Positions 25,740 to 35,988 are shown, numbered from the stretch's first letter. The stretch: 64,000 nt of DNA from Chloroflexota bacterium (GCA_020161265.1 JAIUOC010000010.1:1-64000), one strand, 5' to 3'. The notes: generated by a model from the letters alone, not told the origin. Made by a program: numbers and translations.

Positions 25740-27695
25740 ATGGGTGAAAATCGCTTCTTACGCAACAGTTTTGTGTATTTGATCATCGTAGTGGCGGCGT
25801 TGGCGCTCTTCTATCAATACATCAATGGTAGTCCTGGCAATACCAGCGAAAAGAGCTACAGTGAAATTCTCGACTTAGCTCTCCAAGGTAAAATTGCCGA
25901 GATCGTCCAAACCGAAGGTCAAGTCGAGTTTCGGGCGACCACCAACGACGCGCCACCCACCACCTATATTTCTCGCAAGAACAGCACCAGCGAAAGTATT
26001 GAAGAAATTCTTTCGCAAAAAGCCCAAGATGCTAGCAAATTAGCCGAGCTTAAAGATCCTGCGAATAAGACGGCGATTGCAGCACCGTTGGAAAACGCTG
26101 CCAAAGTTAAGTTCAACCCTAAATCGGCTCCAGCTTGGGGCGGTATTTTAGGCGCGGCCTTGACCTTCTTGCTGCCCACGCTTCTGCTGATTGGCTTTTT
26201 CGTCTTTTTCATGCGCCAAGCCCAAGGCTCTAACAACCAAGCGATGTCGTTTGGCAAGAGCAAAGCTCGCATGTTCACTGGCGACAAACCATCAGTAACC
26301 TTCTCTGATGTTGCTGGCCAAGAAGAAGCCAAACAAGACTTAACCGAAGTGGTCGAGTTTCTTAAATTTCCTGAGAAATTTGCCCAACTTGGCGCACGGA
26401 TTCCACGTGGGGTTTTGATGGTTGGCCCTCCAGGTACTGGTAAAACCTTGCTCAGCCGTGCAGTTGCTGGCGAAGCAGGCGTGCCATTCTTCTCAATCAG
26501 CGGTTCGGAATTTGTGGAAATGTTCGTCGGGGTTGGCGCAAGCCGCGTGCGCGATTTGTTTGAACAAGCCAAACGCAACGCTCCTTGTATCGTCTTTATC
26601 GACGAAGTTGATGCCGTTGGTCGCCAACGCGGTGCTGGCCTTGGTGGCTCGCACGACGAACGCGAACAAACGCTTAACCAAATCTTGGTTGAAATGGACG
26701 GCTTCGATAGCAACACCAATGTGATTGTGATCGCCGCCACCAACCGCCCTGACGTGCTCGACCCAGCCTTGGTTCGCCCAGGCCGTTTCGACCGCCAAGT
26801 TGTACTCGATGCTCCTGATATGCGCGGACGGGTTGAAGTGCTCAAGGTCCATACCAAGGGCAAACCACTCTCCGAAGATGTTAATTTGGAAGCAATTGCC
26901 AAATTAACGCCTGGCTCATCGGGTGCAGATCTGGCCAACATCGTCAATGAAGCGGCGATCTTGGCTGCACGGCGCTCGAAAAAACGCATCGCCATGCAAG
27001 AAATGCAAGATGCCACCGAACGAATTATGCTTGGTGGCCCAGAACGCCGCTCACGCGTGATGACTCCTAAGCAAAAAGAGTTGACCGCCTTCCACGAAGC
27101 TGGTCACGCGATTGTTGCTAAAGCGATGCCTGGCGCAAACCCTGTGCATAAAGTGACGATTATTCCGCGAGGGATGGCTGGTGGCTACACCTTGATGATC
27201 CCCGATGAAGATCAAAGCTATATGAGCGTTTCGCAGTTTGAAGCCCAAATTGCTGTAGCCCTTGGTGGCCGCGCCGCCGAAGAATTGGTGCTGAGCGACT
27301 TTACCACTGGCGCTTCGGGCGATATTCAACAAGTGACGCGCATGGCACGAGCGATGGTTACCCGCTATGGGATGAGTTCAGAGCTGGGGCCAATTGCCTT
27401 TGGCGAAAAAGAAGAGTTGATCTTCTTGGGCCGCGAAATCAGCGAACAACGCAACTATTCGGAAGAAACCTCACGCAAGATCGATTCGGAAGTGCGACGT
27501 TTGGTCAGCGAAGGCCACGAACGCGCCCGTGCAATCTTGGAACGCAATCGCGAAGTGATGAACCGCATGGCTGAAGCCTTGATCGAGCATGAAAACCTCG
27601 ATGGTGAGCCATTGCGCCAATTGCTCGACGAAGTGATTCAATATAACTCCAACAATGGGGTTTATAACGACGCTTTGCCCAAGCAACGCATCTAA
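25740..27695 (+). CDS. ftsH: ATP-dependent zinc metalloprotease FtsH
   Basis: 651 aa from the ATG at 25740 (GGAG 8 nt upstream; the GTG at 25692 is less likely). A membrane-bound AAA+ protease that degrades misfolded membrane proteins and regulators. Order: membrane segment [18 protein letters not shown], a periplasm-side domain of about 100 aa, second segment ([19 protein letters not shown]), Walker A GPPGTGKT, Walker [11 protein letters not shown], second region of homology [20 protein letters not shown], and the zinc site HEAGH. Length and layout are standard. A strong terminator follows. Confidence 0.97.
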   Translation: MGENRFLRNSFVYLIIVVAALALFYQYINGSPGNTSEKSYSEILDLALQGKIAEIVQTEGQVEFRATTNDAPPTTYISRKNSTSESIEEILSQKAQDASKLAELKDPANKTAIAAPLENAAKVKFNPKSAPAWGGILGAALTFLLPTLLLIGFFVFFMRQAQGSNNQAMSFGKSKARMFTGDKPSVTFSDVAGQEEAKQDLTEVVEFLKFPEKFAQLGARIPRGVLMVGPPGTGKTLLSRAVAGEAGVPFFSISGSEFVEMFVGVGASRVRDLFEQAKRNAPCIVFIDEVDAVGRQRGAGLGGSHDEREQTLNQILVEMDGFDSNTNVIVIAATNRPDVLDPALVRPGRFDRQVVLDAPDMRGRVEVLKVHTKGKPLSEDVNLEAIAKLTPGSSGADLANIVNEAAILAARRSKKRIAMQEMQDATERIMLGGPERRSRVMTPKQKELTAFHEAGHAIVAKAMPGANPVHKVTIIPRGMAGGYTLMIPDEDQSYMSVSQFEAQIAVALGGRAAEELVLSDFTTGASGDIQQVTRMARAMVTRYGMSSELGPIAFGEKEELIFLGREISEQRNYSEETSRKIDSEVRRLVSEGHERARAILERNREVMNRMAEALIEHENLDGEPLRQLLDEVIQYNSNNGVYNDALPKQRI

Positions 27696-27720
27696 ATCAA
27701 AGCGTAGCGAATGATCGAAG

Positions 27721-27757
27721 AATTGGCGCAGGCAGTGATGCTTGCGCCAATTTTTTG
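27721..27757 (+). terminator. Intrinsic terminator of ftsH
   Basis: A 14-bp stem (27721-27734 with 27739-27752, one G-T pair) closes a GTGA tetraloop and runs into a T-tract ending at 27756. It is a textbook rho-independent terminator. Confidence 0.9.
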
Positions 27758-27778
27758 CCAAGCTTCTCAAGCATAGGC

Positions 27779-27784
27779 TATAAT
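27779..27784 (+). promoter_or_regulatory. -10 box of the YebC-family gene
   Basis: TATAAT at 27779-27784, right after the ftsH terminator, leaving a leader of about 60 nt before the ATG at 27854. The -35 region is weak. Confidence 0.5.
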
Positions 27785-27853
27785 GGTCAACAAAAACTCA
27801 TGATTGAGCGGCACACTGGGGTGTGCACAATTGTTAACCGTAGGAGTTATCCG

Positions 27854-28612
27854 ATGTCAGGGCATACAAAATGGCATGAAATCCGCCGCAAAAAAGGGGT
27901 TCTTGATCAACGCCGAGGCCAACGCTGGACGAAAATCGCTCGTGATATTACGATCGCCGCCCGCGAAGGTGGTGGCAGCCCCGACATGAACTTCCGGCTG
28001 CGCTTGGCGATTGAAAAAGCCAAAGCCGATAATATGCCAGCGGATAATATTCAACGAGCAATTGATCGCGGCACTGGCGTAAGCGGTGAAGCAGCGCTCG
28101 AAGAAGTGACCTACGAAGGCTATGGCCCAGGTGGCATTGCCGTGATCGTCGATGCTGCCACTGACAATCGCAACCGCACCGTTTCCGAAATTCGCACCGC
28201 CTTTAACAAAAATGGCGGCACACTCGGCGAAGGCGGCTCAGTCGGTTGGATGTTTGATATCAAAGGTTTGATTAGTATTGATCGGACTGAAAAAACCGAC
28301 CCCGATGAAGTGACCTTGCTGGCGATCGATGCCGATGCTGATGATGTGATTGTCAACGACGATGCAATTATTGTTTACACCGAGTTTAGCAAATTAGCAG
28401 CGGTGCGCGATGCGCTCAACGAGCAAGGCCTAAAAATCAGCACCGCTGAAAAAACTATGCTGGCCAAAACAATCATGGAAGCCGACGAAGCGACCACTTT
28501 CCAGATTTTGCGGCTGATGGAGCGGCTCGAAGATCTCGATGATGTACAAAAAGTCTATAGCAACCTTGAAGTATCCGATGAACTAGCCGAAAAATATGCC
28601 GAACAAGGCTAA
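27854..28612 (+). CDS. YebC/PmpR family regulator or translation factor
   Basis: 252 aa. The opening [19 protein letters not shown] is the family's N-terminal signature, followed by [36 protein letters not shown] and a C-terminal region rich in acidic residues. YebC-type proteins were described as DNA-binding regulators; some members relieve ribosome stalling at proline runs. Which role applies here cannot be read, though this window encodes very proline-rich proteins. The ATG at 27854 has TAGGAG upstream; an upstream frame extension has no support. Confidence 0.93.
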   Translation: MSGHTKWHEIRRKKGVLDQRRGQRWTKIARDITIAAREGGGSPDMNFRLRLAIEKAKADNMPADNIQRAIDRGTGVSGEAALEEVTYEGYGPGGIAVIVDAATDNRNRTVSEIRTAFNKNGGTLGEGGSVGWMFDIKGLISIDRTEKTDPDEVTLLAIDADADDVIVNDDAIIVYTEFSKLAAVRDALNEQGLKISTAEKTMLAKTIMEADEATTFQILRLMERLEDLDDVQKVYSNLEVSDELAEKYAEQG

Positions 28613-28634
28613 TTAATAGGCTGCATGCAGCCCC

Positions 28635-28664
28635 AACCAGCACGGTTTTAACTGTGCTGGTTTT
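28635..28664 (+). terminator. Intrinsic terminator after the YebC-family gene
   Basis: AACCAGCAC (28635-28643) pairs with GTGCTGGTT (28654-28662) and is followed by TTTGTTT. Confidence 0.85.
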
Positions 28665-28729
28665 GTTTAAGTTTGTGTTATCCCCGCCAAATCCAAGCCA
28701 AATAGTAAAACAGAATAAGGCGATTCTGG

Positions 28730-28941
28730 TATAATCAGGGACGATTATCCAAACCCTTGCAGTACAGAAGTCCTATGGACAACCTACGCTATGCCTCAAC
28801 TTCATGCCAAAGAAGCAGGGTATGAAGCTAGATCTACAGGTTAAACACCATGGTATACAGCGCAATTGCAGCAAGGGGCGCACACTCCCGCCCCATCCAG
28901 CACTATCCAGCACTATCCGCTAGCTCACGAGGAGACGCACG
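28730..28941 (+). promoter_or_regulatory. Promoter and long structured leader of the signalling island
   Basis: An extended -10 (TGG-TATAAT, TATAAT at 28730-28735) predicts a leader of about 200 nt before the FHA gene. The leader contains a 9-bp hairpin (CTTCATGCC 28800-28808 with GGTATGAAG 28819-28827, one G-T pair) and a tandem 'atccagcact' repeat near 28895-28915. A 16-codon frame from the ATG at 28775 could be translated but shows no ribosome site. The stretch 28665-28729 holds nothing I recognise. Confidence 0.5.
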
Positions 28942-29778
28942 ATGACCAATTTTGAGTTCTGGCAAAAAGTTAAGGAAATGGGTCAGATCACGTATGACTG
29001 GTGGTATCCTACGATTGCGCTTCCGGCTTTAATTTGGGCAGTTTCGGTTCTCTTTCTGGCAATCTTTGCCGCACGTAAAATTAAAAAAGTGCATAATCGC
29101 TTTTTAACCCTCTTTTTATCGACCATTCCAGTATTGTTGATCTTCCCATCGGCCTATATCACCCAAGCCCTTGGCAGTGCGCTCAATCGGGTTGGTTATA
29201 CGTTGCCTGAGAACGTCAACGATTTTGCCAGCAACGATGCCATTGTCTTAGGTAATTACCTGAATGCCTTTGGCTTATGGGGCGTGTTGGGCGTTACCTT
29301 CACCTTACCATTAATTCTGAGCAGCCTCTCACGTAGCGAAGTACCAGTGATCAGCCCAGCCATTCGGAATGCCACTAAAACCATCACCAATATCGCTACC
29401 CGCGCTTTTGGCCGACGTGGCGGGGCTGGTGGTGGCGGACGGATCAACGCACCCTATGGCTCGATCACCATCAACAATGGCTCGCGTAAAGGCTCAATCG
29501 AAGCCTTACGCCCCGATTTTACAATTGGCGGCAAGGGTGATATTCAAGTTAGTGATGTGATTGTTTCACGAACCCATGCCAAATTTGTGTTGGAAGATAA
29601 TCAAATTGCCGTGATTGACCTTGGTAGCACCAACGGCACCTTCTTGGTACGCGATGGTCAAGGCTTTATGCTCGATAGTCAGCCTGTACCGCTTGAACAT
29701 GGCGATACGATCTATCTCGGCGACCCCAACCAAGACAATGCAGTAGAAATGGTATTTGAGTTTAATACAGGAGCATAA
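28942..29778 (+). CDS. FHA-domain membrane protein
   Basis: 278 aa. Three hydrophobic segments (about 22-43, 52-74, 106-128) are followed by a basic/Gly-rich linker and a C-terminal cytoplasmic FHA domain (about 175-265), with VSRTHAKFVL and DLGSTNGTFLV as the phosphothreonine-binding signatures. FHA domains bind pThr peptides, so this is a likely membrane reader for the Ser/Thr kinases downstream. It is first in the island behind a long leader; its stop is about 5 nt from the VWA gene's ATG, implying co-translation. Confidence 0.88.
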   Translation: MTNFEFWQKVKEMGQITYDWWYPTIALPALIWAVSVLFLAIFAARKIKKVHNRFLTLFLSTIPVLLIFPSAYITQALGSALNRVGYTLPENVNDFASNDAIVLGNYLNAFGLWGVLGVTFTLPLILSSLSRSEVPVISPAIRNATKTITNIATRAFGRRGGAGGGGRINAPYGSITINNGSRKGSIEALRPDFTIGGKGDIQVSDVIVSRTHAKFVLEDNQIAVIDLGSTNGTFLVRDGQGFMLDSQPVPLEHGDTIYLGDPNQDNAVEMVFEFNTGA

Positions 29779-29782
29779 CCTC

Positions 29783-30973
29783 ATGAAAACGTGGATTTTG
29801 CGTTGTAGCCTTGCGTTGCTGCTGCTCTCGCCAGTTTTGACGTATGCTCAAGCGGCCTATGAAGTTAAACTCACCGATGCCCAATTACTGCAAGATCGGG
29901 TGGTCAACTTCAAGATGCGGGTGACTGATACGACGACTGGTCAAGATGTGCCGCCTCTGGAACCTGGCGATATTGCAATTTATCAAGATGGTCAATTGCT
30001 GACAGATTCTCAATTGGTGATGCATGTAATCACCACTGATGCGACCCACCCAACCAGCCATACAATTCCCTTTGATAGCCAAAATGTCTTACGCGCTTCG
30101 GGGGCAACAATTGGCTTAGTGACTGATTTAAGTGTCGCGCTCGGCGATCCATTTATCGGCGAAGTTCGCACTGCTGCCGAAAGCTGGATCAACCTTGGTA
30201 ATGCGGTTTCGCCCAACGATCCCGAATCGATTGGCTTGTTTATTCCACGCTCATCAAATAGCCAATCAACCCGCCCAGCCAGTGCACCTGAGTTTGATCG
30301 CGACCACAATAAAATTATTGGGGTTCTGCGCACTGAGCCACCACGCGATGGCGCAACCAATTTGTATGGGGCAGTCTTAGAGGCCGTTACCGCCACCGCA
30401 GCCGAGGCCAAAAAACGCGGTACTGAAAGCTATGTGGTGGTATTTGGCGATGGTTCAGTTACCCCTGATAGCGCTGGTTTGTTCAGCCAAATCGTCGATC
30501 TTGCCAATAAAAACAACACGATTATTATTGCCGTTGGGATTGGCAAGACTGAAAATTTGGATAAAGCTACCAATCAACTGCCCAATTTAGCCAGCAGCAC
30601 CAACGGGCGCTACGTTGCTGGAGGCCCAGAAGAGCGGCCAGGCAATATGGACCAAGCCTATAAAGCCTTGGTTAAGCCCGTTAATCGCACTGGTTACGAT
30701 CTTGCATTTGCCCATACCGCACCCCGCGACGATAAACAACACACCTTCCAAGTTAAGGTGACGATTGCTGGCCAAACCTGGGAAAGTTCAACCTTGCCAA
30801 TTCCAATTGGTGGGCTAGCCACCGAATCGGAGTTTACCTCGTTAAACCAACTCCAAAAATATTATCTACTGCGTGGTGTGCCCGCCGCAATTATTTTGGC
30901 AGCAGTCACAACCGCTTTAGCAACCGCCACCCGCCGTCGCCCAACTCGGATTGATCCAGGGGCTGGTAAGTAG
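29783..30973 (+). CDS. Secreted, membrane-anchored VWA-domain protein
   Basis: 396 aa. A signal peptide (LRCSLALLLLSPVLTYAQA) precedes a beta-rich region and a von Willebrand factor A domain (about 105-320). The metal site is incomplete: DLSVALG replaces DxSxS, although the later Thr (GATNLYGAV) and Asp (VVFGDGSV) positions look present. A C-terminal membrane segment (VPAAIILAAVTTALATATRRR) puts the domain outside with a short basic tail inside. Likely a surface ligand- or partner-binding component. It lies between the FHA and kinase genes, 18 nt before the latter. Confidence 0.82.
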   Translation: MKTWILRCSLALLLLSPVLTYAQAAYEVKLTDAQLLQDRVVNFKMRVTDTTTGQDVPPLEPGDIAIYQDGQLLTDSQLVMHVITTDATHPTSHTIPFDSQNVLRASGATIGLVTDLSVALGDPFIGEVRTAAESWINLGNAVSPNDPESIGLFIPRSSNSQSTRPASAPEFDRDHNKIIGVLRTEPPRDGATNLYGAVLEAVTATAAEAKKRGTESYVVVFGDGSVTPDSAGLFSQIVDLANKNNTIIIAVGIGKTENLDKATNQLPNLASSTNGRYVAGGPEERPGNMDQAYKALVKPVNRTGYDLAFAHTAPRDDKQHTFQVKVTIAGQTWESSTLPIPIGGLATESEFTSLNQLQKYYLLRGVPAAIILAAVTTALATATRRRPTRIDPGAGK

Positions 30974-30991
30974 GCTATCGGAGGAGCGACT

Positions 30992-32377
30992 ATGCATCTT
31001 GTTGCAGGTCAACAATATGGGCGCTATGAAATTGTTGATGATCGTTTGGCTGAGGGGCTTTCCGGCCCAGTCTACCATGCGATCATCAACCACGATGATG
31101 GGCATCGTGAAGAAGTGGCGCTCAAATTTCTGACGAATAAACTTCCTCAAGTTCGTCAGTATTTTATGAATGAGGAACGTTTGCTAAAAAAAGCCGAGCA
31201 CCCCCATGTGATCGGCTTTGTCCACAGTAATGTCCGTGACGAGCCCTATACGCTGGCCACGACGTTTGTTTATGCCTACAGCAATAAAGAGTTATCGAAG
31301 CAAAAAAGCGAAACTATCGCGCTGCAAATCGCTGAGCAAATTGGCAGCGCTTTGGATTATCTGCATATTGCCCACCCCGATAGCCCGGTTATTCACCGTG
31401 ACGTAAAGCCCGATAACATCCTGGTTGATAAAGCCTCGCACGATGCAATTCTGATTGACCTCAGCGTGGCTTCACACGAACGCTTTGCCTTGGTCGATGA
31501 ACGCGGCTTTGGCACACCACCGTATATGGCTCCTGAGCAATATACTGGGCATGAAGTGCCAGCAACCGACCAATATGCCTTGGCCTTGGTCGTCTACTAC
31601 TTCCTAACTGGCGATACGATTCCAACGATCAAACCGCCCAAAATCAAGGGCATGGAATCGAACGATCCCCAAGTGTATCAAGCAGCTTTGGCGATTTGGA
31701 ATACTGAATTTCGCCAGCAATTGGCGGCGCAAAACGAGCGGATTCGCAAAAACTTGGCCAAACATCCCACCGCCATCGAGGTTTTCTTAAAAGCGACTGC
31801 CTTTGAGCCAACCGATCGGTATAGCTCATGTGCTGCGTTCAGTATGGCCATGCACGAAGCTTTGCGCAACGATGGAGCCGCATTTGCCGCTCCAAGCATG
31901 CCAATTAGCAATTCACGTCGCTCAACCATGATTAGTATTGGGGCAATTAGTGCTCTGGTTTTAATTGCAGTGCTCTTTTTATTGTTGGGTGGTGGCGATA
32001 CGCCTGATCCAAATGGTAAAGCAACGCCAGAACAAGCAGCGATGCAACCAACCTCAACCTTACCGGAAACTCCCACTACTGGTGGTATTCCAACGGTTAC
32101 GATCGAAGCGGTTATTCCAACCTCAACCTTACCACCAATAGTTTCACCAACTGCTGGAGGGCGCGAGGTAACCCTAAGTCAAGGCTACATTTTACGGGCA
32201 CGACCTGGCGATGGTAGCGCGAATGCCCTTGGAAGTGGCCAAGCGCTTGAGGGCCAAAAATTTCTTGTGCTTGATGAAAACCCCAGCACAATCAGTGGTG
32301 ATCAACGTAAATGGTTCAATGTACAACGTATCAACGGTGGAGAAACAGGATGGCTACCAGAAACAGTCTTACGCTAG
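30992..32377 (+). CDS. Membrane Ser/Thr protein kinase with altered DFG and extracytoplasmic SH3-like domain
   Basis: 461 aa. Kinase domain 8-290: VALK lysine, HRDVKPDN with catalytic Asp137, an activation-segment start LIDLSVAS in place of DFG (metal-binding Asp156 kept), and APEQY. The glycine loop is weak. One membrane segment (MISIGAISALVLIAVLFLLL, about 312-331), a Thr/Pro-rich spacer and an SH3b-like C-terminal domain follow (LRARPGDGSANALGSG...GGETGWLPETVL). GGAGGAG lies 5 nt before the ATG. It sits 19 nt before the PP2C gene, a cognate-looking kinase/phosphatase pair. Activity is plausible but the DFG change makes it uncertain. Confidence 0.88.
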   Translation: MHLVAGQQYGRYEIVDDRLAEGLSGPVYHAIINHDDGHREEVALKFLTNKLPQVRQYFMNEERLLKKAEHPHVIGFVHSNVRDEPYTLATTFVYAYSNKELSKQKSETIALQIAEQIGSALDYLHIAHPDSPVIHRDVKPDNILVDKASHDAILIDLSVASHERFALVDERGFGTPPYMAPEQYTGHEVPATDQYALALVVYYFLTGDTIPTIKPPKIKGMESNDPQVYQAALAIWNTEFRQQLAAQNERIRKNLAKHPTAIEVFLKATAFEPTDRYSSCAAFSMAMHEALRNDGAAFAAPSMPISNSRRSTMISIGAISALVLIAVLFLLLGGGDTPDPNGKATPEQAAMQPTSTLPETPTTGGIPTVTIEAVIPTSTLPPIVSPTAGGREVTLSQGYILRARPGDGSANALGSGQALEGQKFLVLDENPSTISGDQRKWFNVQRINGGETGWLPETVLR

Positions 32378-32396
32378 GCCACCAAGGAGCATTGCA

Positions 32397-33974
32397 ATGA
32401 GTCAAGCAGCCAATCTGCCTAACCTCGTGGTCTATGGTCAAAGCGATGTTGGGCGACAACGGAATAATAACGAAGATAATTTGGCATGGCGACATGCCGA
32501 TGAACGCAGTTTTGGCACCAAATTGGTCAACGGAGTAACCGAACTTTTCGCCAAAATTCGCGGCGGTGGCGCAACTGGGTTTAGTGTCAAGATCGAGCAT
32601 AAATTGCTTGCGAGCCATGGTCGGCTCTATGTGGTTGCCGATGGAGTCGGCGGTAACGACGATGGCGAGTTGGCTAGCCGTGCCGTTGTCGAATATACGA
32701 CCAAGTTTTTCTATAATAGTGACCCCAAAAACTACAAAAGCAAACAAGATCAACTGAATGCGGCGATTCAATATGCCACCAAAATGGTCTATAAAGAGGC
32801 TGGCAATACCAACCGCGCCTCAACCTTGGTGCTAGCCTTGGTCTGGGATGAAGGCACACTCCGCAAGATTATTTTCTCGAATGTTGGCGATAGCAAAGGC
32901 TATTTGTTCCGCGCCAACAACACCGAATATGATCGAGCCGTCCAAACCAAAGATCATGTCAACGCCATGAACAAAAGCCTCTGGCAATCCATGGGCGATC
33001 CTGAGGTAACGCCGCACTTCAGCGATGAGCTGGTTTTGGGCAAAGATGATGTGATTGTACTGTGCTCAGACGGGCTTTCTGATGGGGTGCAGGCTGAAGA
33101 AATTGGCAAAATTGCCACACTTAATGCCCCTCAAAACGCGACAACTGAGTTGATCAGCCTTGCTAATGAGCGCGGTGGCCACGACAACATCACCAACGTG
33201 GTGGTACGTAACGGCCCTGCGCCAATTCAATGGGGAGCCTTAGGCGGAATTTTGGGAGTTGTGCTCTTGGTTGCCGCCCTCTTAGGCGGGATCGTGTTCA
33301 TCGGTGGCGATGATGTTAACCCAAATACTGGTGGCCGAAATGCCATTGCCATCCCAACCCGACCAATCATCACAATGGTCGATGGTTCGTTTGCCACGGT
33401 CACATTGCCCGCTGAAACGGCAACAGCCGAAGCCGAATTGATTCGGCAAGCGACCGAAAACCCAGTGCCAACTGATACTTTAGCGCCGCAAGCAACCAGC
33501 GCACCTGGCACGAACCCAACTGCACGGCCAGCAGCAACAACAGCGCCAACCAATCGTCCAGCGGCAACGAACCCACCAGTCGTGCAACCAACCACTCCAC
33601 CAGTGGTCATCCAACCCACCAACCCACCAGCCCCAGGCGATCGTGATGGTGATGGCTTTACCGATGATGTTGATGGTTGTCCTGATGTGGCAGGCCCAAA
33701 CAATGGTTGTCCAGCACCAGTTGAGCCAACCAATCCACCAGCCGTCGGCGACAGTGATGGCGATACCATTCCTGACGATCGCGATGCTTGTCCAAATGAG
33801 CCTGGCGATCCATCACGGAATGGTTGTCCAAAACCAGCTGATCCACCAACCGAGCGGCCAACCAATACGCCACGGCCAACCGAGCAACCAACCAAAGCGC
33901 CAGAGCCGCCAACTGTACCACCACTACAACCAACTGCGGCCCCACCACCACCCACGACACCGCCATTACCATAG
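32397..33974 (+). CDS. PP2C-type protein phosphatase with extracytoplasmic calcium-repeat tail
   Basis: 525 aa; ATG at 32397 with AAGGAG upstream. PP2C/PPM domain 10-275: DVGRQRNNNEDN, the metal ligands in VADGVGGNDDGE, SNVGDSKGYLF, CSDGLSDGV and GGHDNITNVVV. A membrane segment (ALGGILGVVLLVAALLGGIVF) leads to a Thr/Pro-rich stalk and two thrombospondin type 3-like repeats, DRDGDGFTDDVDGCPD and DSDGDTIPDDRDACPN, each ending NGCP, expected to bind Ca2+ outside the membrane. It should dephosphorylate Ser/Thr in the cytoplasm, countering the kinases in this island. The tail is close to that of the kinase at 37094. Confidence 0.92.
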   Translation: MSQAANLPNLVVYGQSDVGRQRNNNEDNLAWRHADERSFGTKLVNGVTELFAKIRGGGATGFSVKIEHKLLASHGRLYVVADGVGGNDDGELASRAVVEYTTKFFYNSDPKNYKSKQDQLNAAIQYATKMVYKEAGNTNRASTLVLALVWDEGTLRKIIFSNVGDSKGYLFRANNTEYDRAVQTKDHVNAMNKSLWQSMGDPEVTPHFSDELVLGKDDVIVLCSDGLSDGVQAEEIGKIATLNAPQNATTELISLANERGGHDNITNVVVRNGPAPIQWGALGGILGVVLLVAALLGGIVFIGGDDVNPNTGGRNAIAIPTRPIITMVDGSFATVTLPAETATAEAELIRQATENPVPTDTLAPQATSAPGTNPTARPAATTAPTNRPAATNPPVVQPTTPPVVIQPTNPPAPGDRDGDGFTDDVDGCPDVAGPNNGCPAPVEPTNPPAVGDSDGDTIPDDRDACPNEPGDPSRNGCPKPADPPTERPTNTPRPTEQPTKAPEPPTVPPLQPTAAPPPPTTPPLP

Positions 33975-34030
33975 TTAGGTAGAAGTCGGTTATACATAGT
34001 TAGCGCAATTGAAATTATAGGGATAGTACA

Positions 34031-34960
34031 ATGCAGAAGTTTCAGCGTCTATTGTTAGTAATATTGTTCATCAGCCTAAGCCTCATGCTGCAACCAAGCA
34101 GTCATGCCCAACAAGGCCTCAAGTTGCCAGCTGCACCGACCATCGATCAGCCGAATGCACTAGCAGCCCCACCGGTGATCGGTTGGGATCAAATAGCTGC
34201 AACCGTAATTGAAGGCCAAGACCTCATTTTAGCGGTACGCGTCAAAAGCATCGATCCAGGTGATTCGGTCGATATTGGGGTTACCTATGAAGTTTATAAT
34301 GGGACAGCTCAATCGCCCGCTGACTATAACCGAAGCTTAACCTTGGTTAGCAATAATCAACCAATCACTCGTACCGTAGCGATGAAGGGGGCAGAACGAG
34401 TCCAATATATCAAAGTTGATACCAACATGGATAGCAATAATAACGAAGGCCTTGAAACGTTTTTTATTGATATCTCGGTAGCAGGAGCTCAAATTGACCC
34501 AAGCATGGGCAATCGGGTAACCGTTACAATTGCCAAGACTCAAAAATTCTATCCTGCATTCGCTGACTTCCAAGGGTGTAGCGATGTCGCCGAGCCAATC
34601 AATAACACGCCTAAGAATGGAGCGCTTTTGGCAATTAATGGTGGAACATGCCAGAGCGATTTTGCCAATGAAATTCCTAGCGATTCCGATTATTATCTCT
34701 TGAGCCAAGCCACCAATGGCTCGTTACGGCTGTTATTAGAAAATGTAACGCCGAACCAACATGACTTTAACCTCTATCTTTATCGCCAACTCACCGATGG
34801 GTCGTTTGAGTTCATGCAACAATCAACCAATCAAGCTCAAATTGCTGATTCAATTAGCTTCGCAGCAACAGCGAATACTGTTTATTTAGCACGGGTTTAC
34901 TGGGTTACCAGCACAGGAACCGCTACCCCGATCTATCAATTGAGTGCAACGGCCCAATAA
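34031..34960 (+). CDS. Secreted Calx-beta/PPC-like protein, paralogue 1
   Basis: 309 aa with a signal peptide (LLLVILFISLSLMLQPSSHA). The first half has the Calx-beta pattern: TVIEGQDLILAV, NGTAQSPADYN and LETFFIDIS. The second half, with a Cys pair (GCSDVAEP and GTCQSDF), looks like a PPC beta-sandwich: DSDYYLL, HDFNLYLYRQ and TVYLARVY. Such domains are adhesive or calcium-dependent. No anchor is seen, so it is exported. It follows the PP2C gene by 56 nt. Function unknown. Confidence 0.8.
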   Translation: MQKFQRLLLVILFISLSLMLQPSSHAQQGLKLPAAPTIDQPNALAAPPVIGWDQIAATVIEGQDLILAVRVKSIDPGDSVDIGVTYEVYNGTAQSPADYNRSLTLVSNNQPITRTVAMKGAERVQYIKVDTNMDSNNNEGLETFFIDISVAGAQIDPSMGNRVTVTIAKTQKFYPAFADFQGCSDVAEPINNTPKNGALLAINGGTCQSDFANEIPSDSDYYLLSQATNGSLRLLLENVTPNQHDFNLYLYRQLTDGSFEFMQQSTNQAQIADSISFAATANTVYLARVYWVTSTGTATPIYQLSATAQ

Positions 34961-34991
34961 GTGCATCAACAAGGAGCGTAGAGTTTATGAA

Positions 34992-35022
34992 GCATGCTAG
35001 CTCCCCAGTGGTGCTAGCATGC
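34992..35022 (+). terminator. Intercistronic hairpin between the secreted paralogues
   Basis: A perfect 10-bp stem GCATGCTAGC (34992-35001) with GCTAGCATGC (35013-35022), 11-nt loop, no T-run. Either a weak terminator or an mRNA stability element. Confidence 0.55.
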
Positions 35023-35051
35023 CCCAACTAATTATCCAAAGGAGTGTTAGG

Positions 35052-35903
35052 ATGCTGCGGTGGTCTCGTTTTATTCTTATGTTCTTGTTCATTCAACATA
35101 TGCTCATCACGAGTAGTTTTGCTAGCCCTGAAGCCCCTCAAGCGATTACGGTCTCGTGGCAACGTACCAAGGTTTCAACCACTGAAGGGGTCAGTGTTTG
35201 GTTAGCAGTTGTGGTCAATGGAGCCAACCCATCTGATAATGTTGATATTGACCTTCGATATAATACCCAAGGTGTTACCGCCTATACTGGATCAGATTAC
35301 GAAGGCACAATGGGGAATAATTTCAACATCAGTGGTCAAACTCGAGTTAGATTAATCAGAATAGAAATTTATAACAATAACTATTACGAAAACCATGAAA
35401 CATTTCTTGTACAACTGAATTCCCGCACGAATGGGATTGATGTAGTAGGAGAAGTAAAGGCTGAAGTAACGATTTCGCGTAGTCGTCAATTTGGGGGCAT
35501 GGTTGGCAATCTCCAATCATGTTTAAACTCAAGTGGCACGGCCAACGATCTACCTGCCACTGCTGGGATGATCAATCCCAATGGCGGTTGGTGTGATAAC
35601 CATTTCATTAACGAACCAGTTCAAGCTTCCGATTACTATTACTTTATTGCGCCAAAAAATGGTCGGGTCGATATTGATCTGCTCAATACAACCCCCGATC
35701 AGCATGATTATAATCTGTATCTCTATGTGCATAATGGTGGTAACGACTACACCTTTATGCAACAATCGACAAACACAGGCCAACAAGCCGAGGGATTATC
35801 GGCAAGCATCAGCGCTGGCTCACGCTATTTGATTCGGGTCTATTTTGTGAGCAAAACTGGCAGCAAAGACCCCTACTATCGGCTAAAGGCCAATGTTCCT
35901 TAA
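35052..35903 (+). CDS. Secreted Calx-beta/PPC-like protein, paralogue 2
   Basis: 283 aa from the ATG at 35052 (AAAGGAG upstream). Signal peptide MLRWSRFILMFLFIQHMLIT. Calx-beta-like half: KVSTTEGVSVWLAVVV, YTGSDYEGTM, NHETFLVQL. PPC-like half: CLNSSG...GWCDNHF (two Cys), ASDYYYFI, HDYNLYLYV, SRYLIRVYFV. It matches paralogue 1 in layout and in the C-terminal strand order, so the pair arose by duplication. No anchor; exported, function unknown. Confidence 0.8.
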   Translation: MLRWSRFILMFLFIQHMLITSSFASPEAPQAITVSWQRTKVSTTEGVSVWLAVVVNGANPSDNVDIDLRYNTQGVTAYTGSDYEGTMGNNFNISGQTRVRLIRIEIYNNNYYENHETFLVQLNSRTNGIDVVGEVKAEVTISRSRQFGGMVGNLQSCLNSSGTANDLPATAGMINPNGGWCDNHFINEPVQASDYYYFIAPKNGRVDIDLLNTTPDQHDYNLYLYVHNGGNDYTFMQQSTNTGQQAEGLSASISAGSRYLIRVYFVSKTGSKDPYYRLKANVP

Positions 35904-35988
35904 GCAACTACATGCCTTTATGAGAGTTGCTCGGCTAGAGTTTAGATAGGTCATCTTAATATTCAGTGTGTAGGACAGGAATTCGTAT

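Noticed and set aside
15930..28715. The shared word 'agtaaaacag' upstream of zwf and of the FHA gene as an activator site
   Set aside because: Its distance to the -10 box differs in the two places, so it is probably chance.
32331..33997. Long minus-strand open frames opposite the PP2C gene
   Set aside because: They mirror the Pro/Thr-rich coding repeats of the plus-strand gene and lack starts with ribosome sites.
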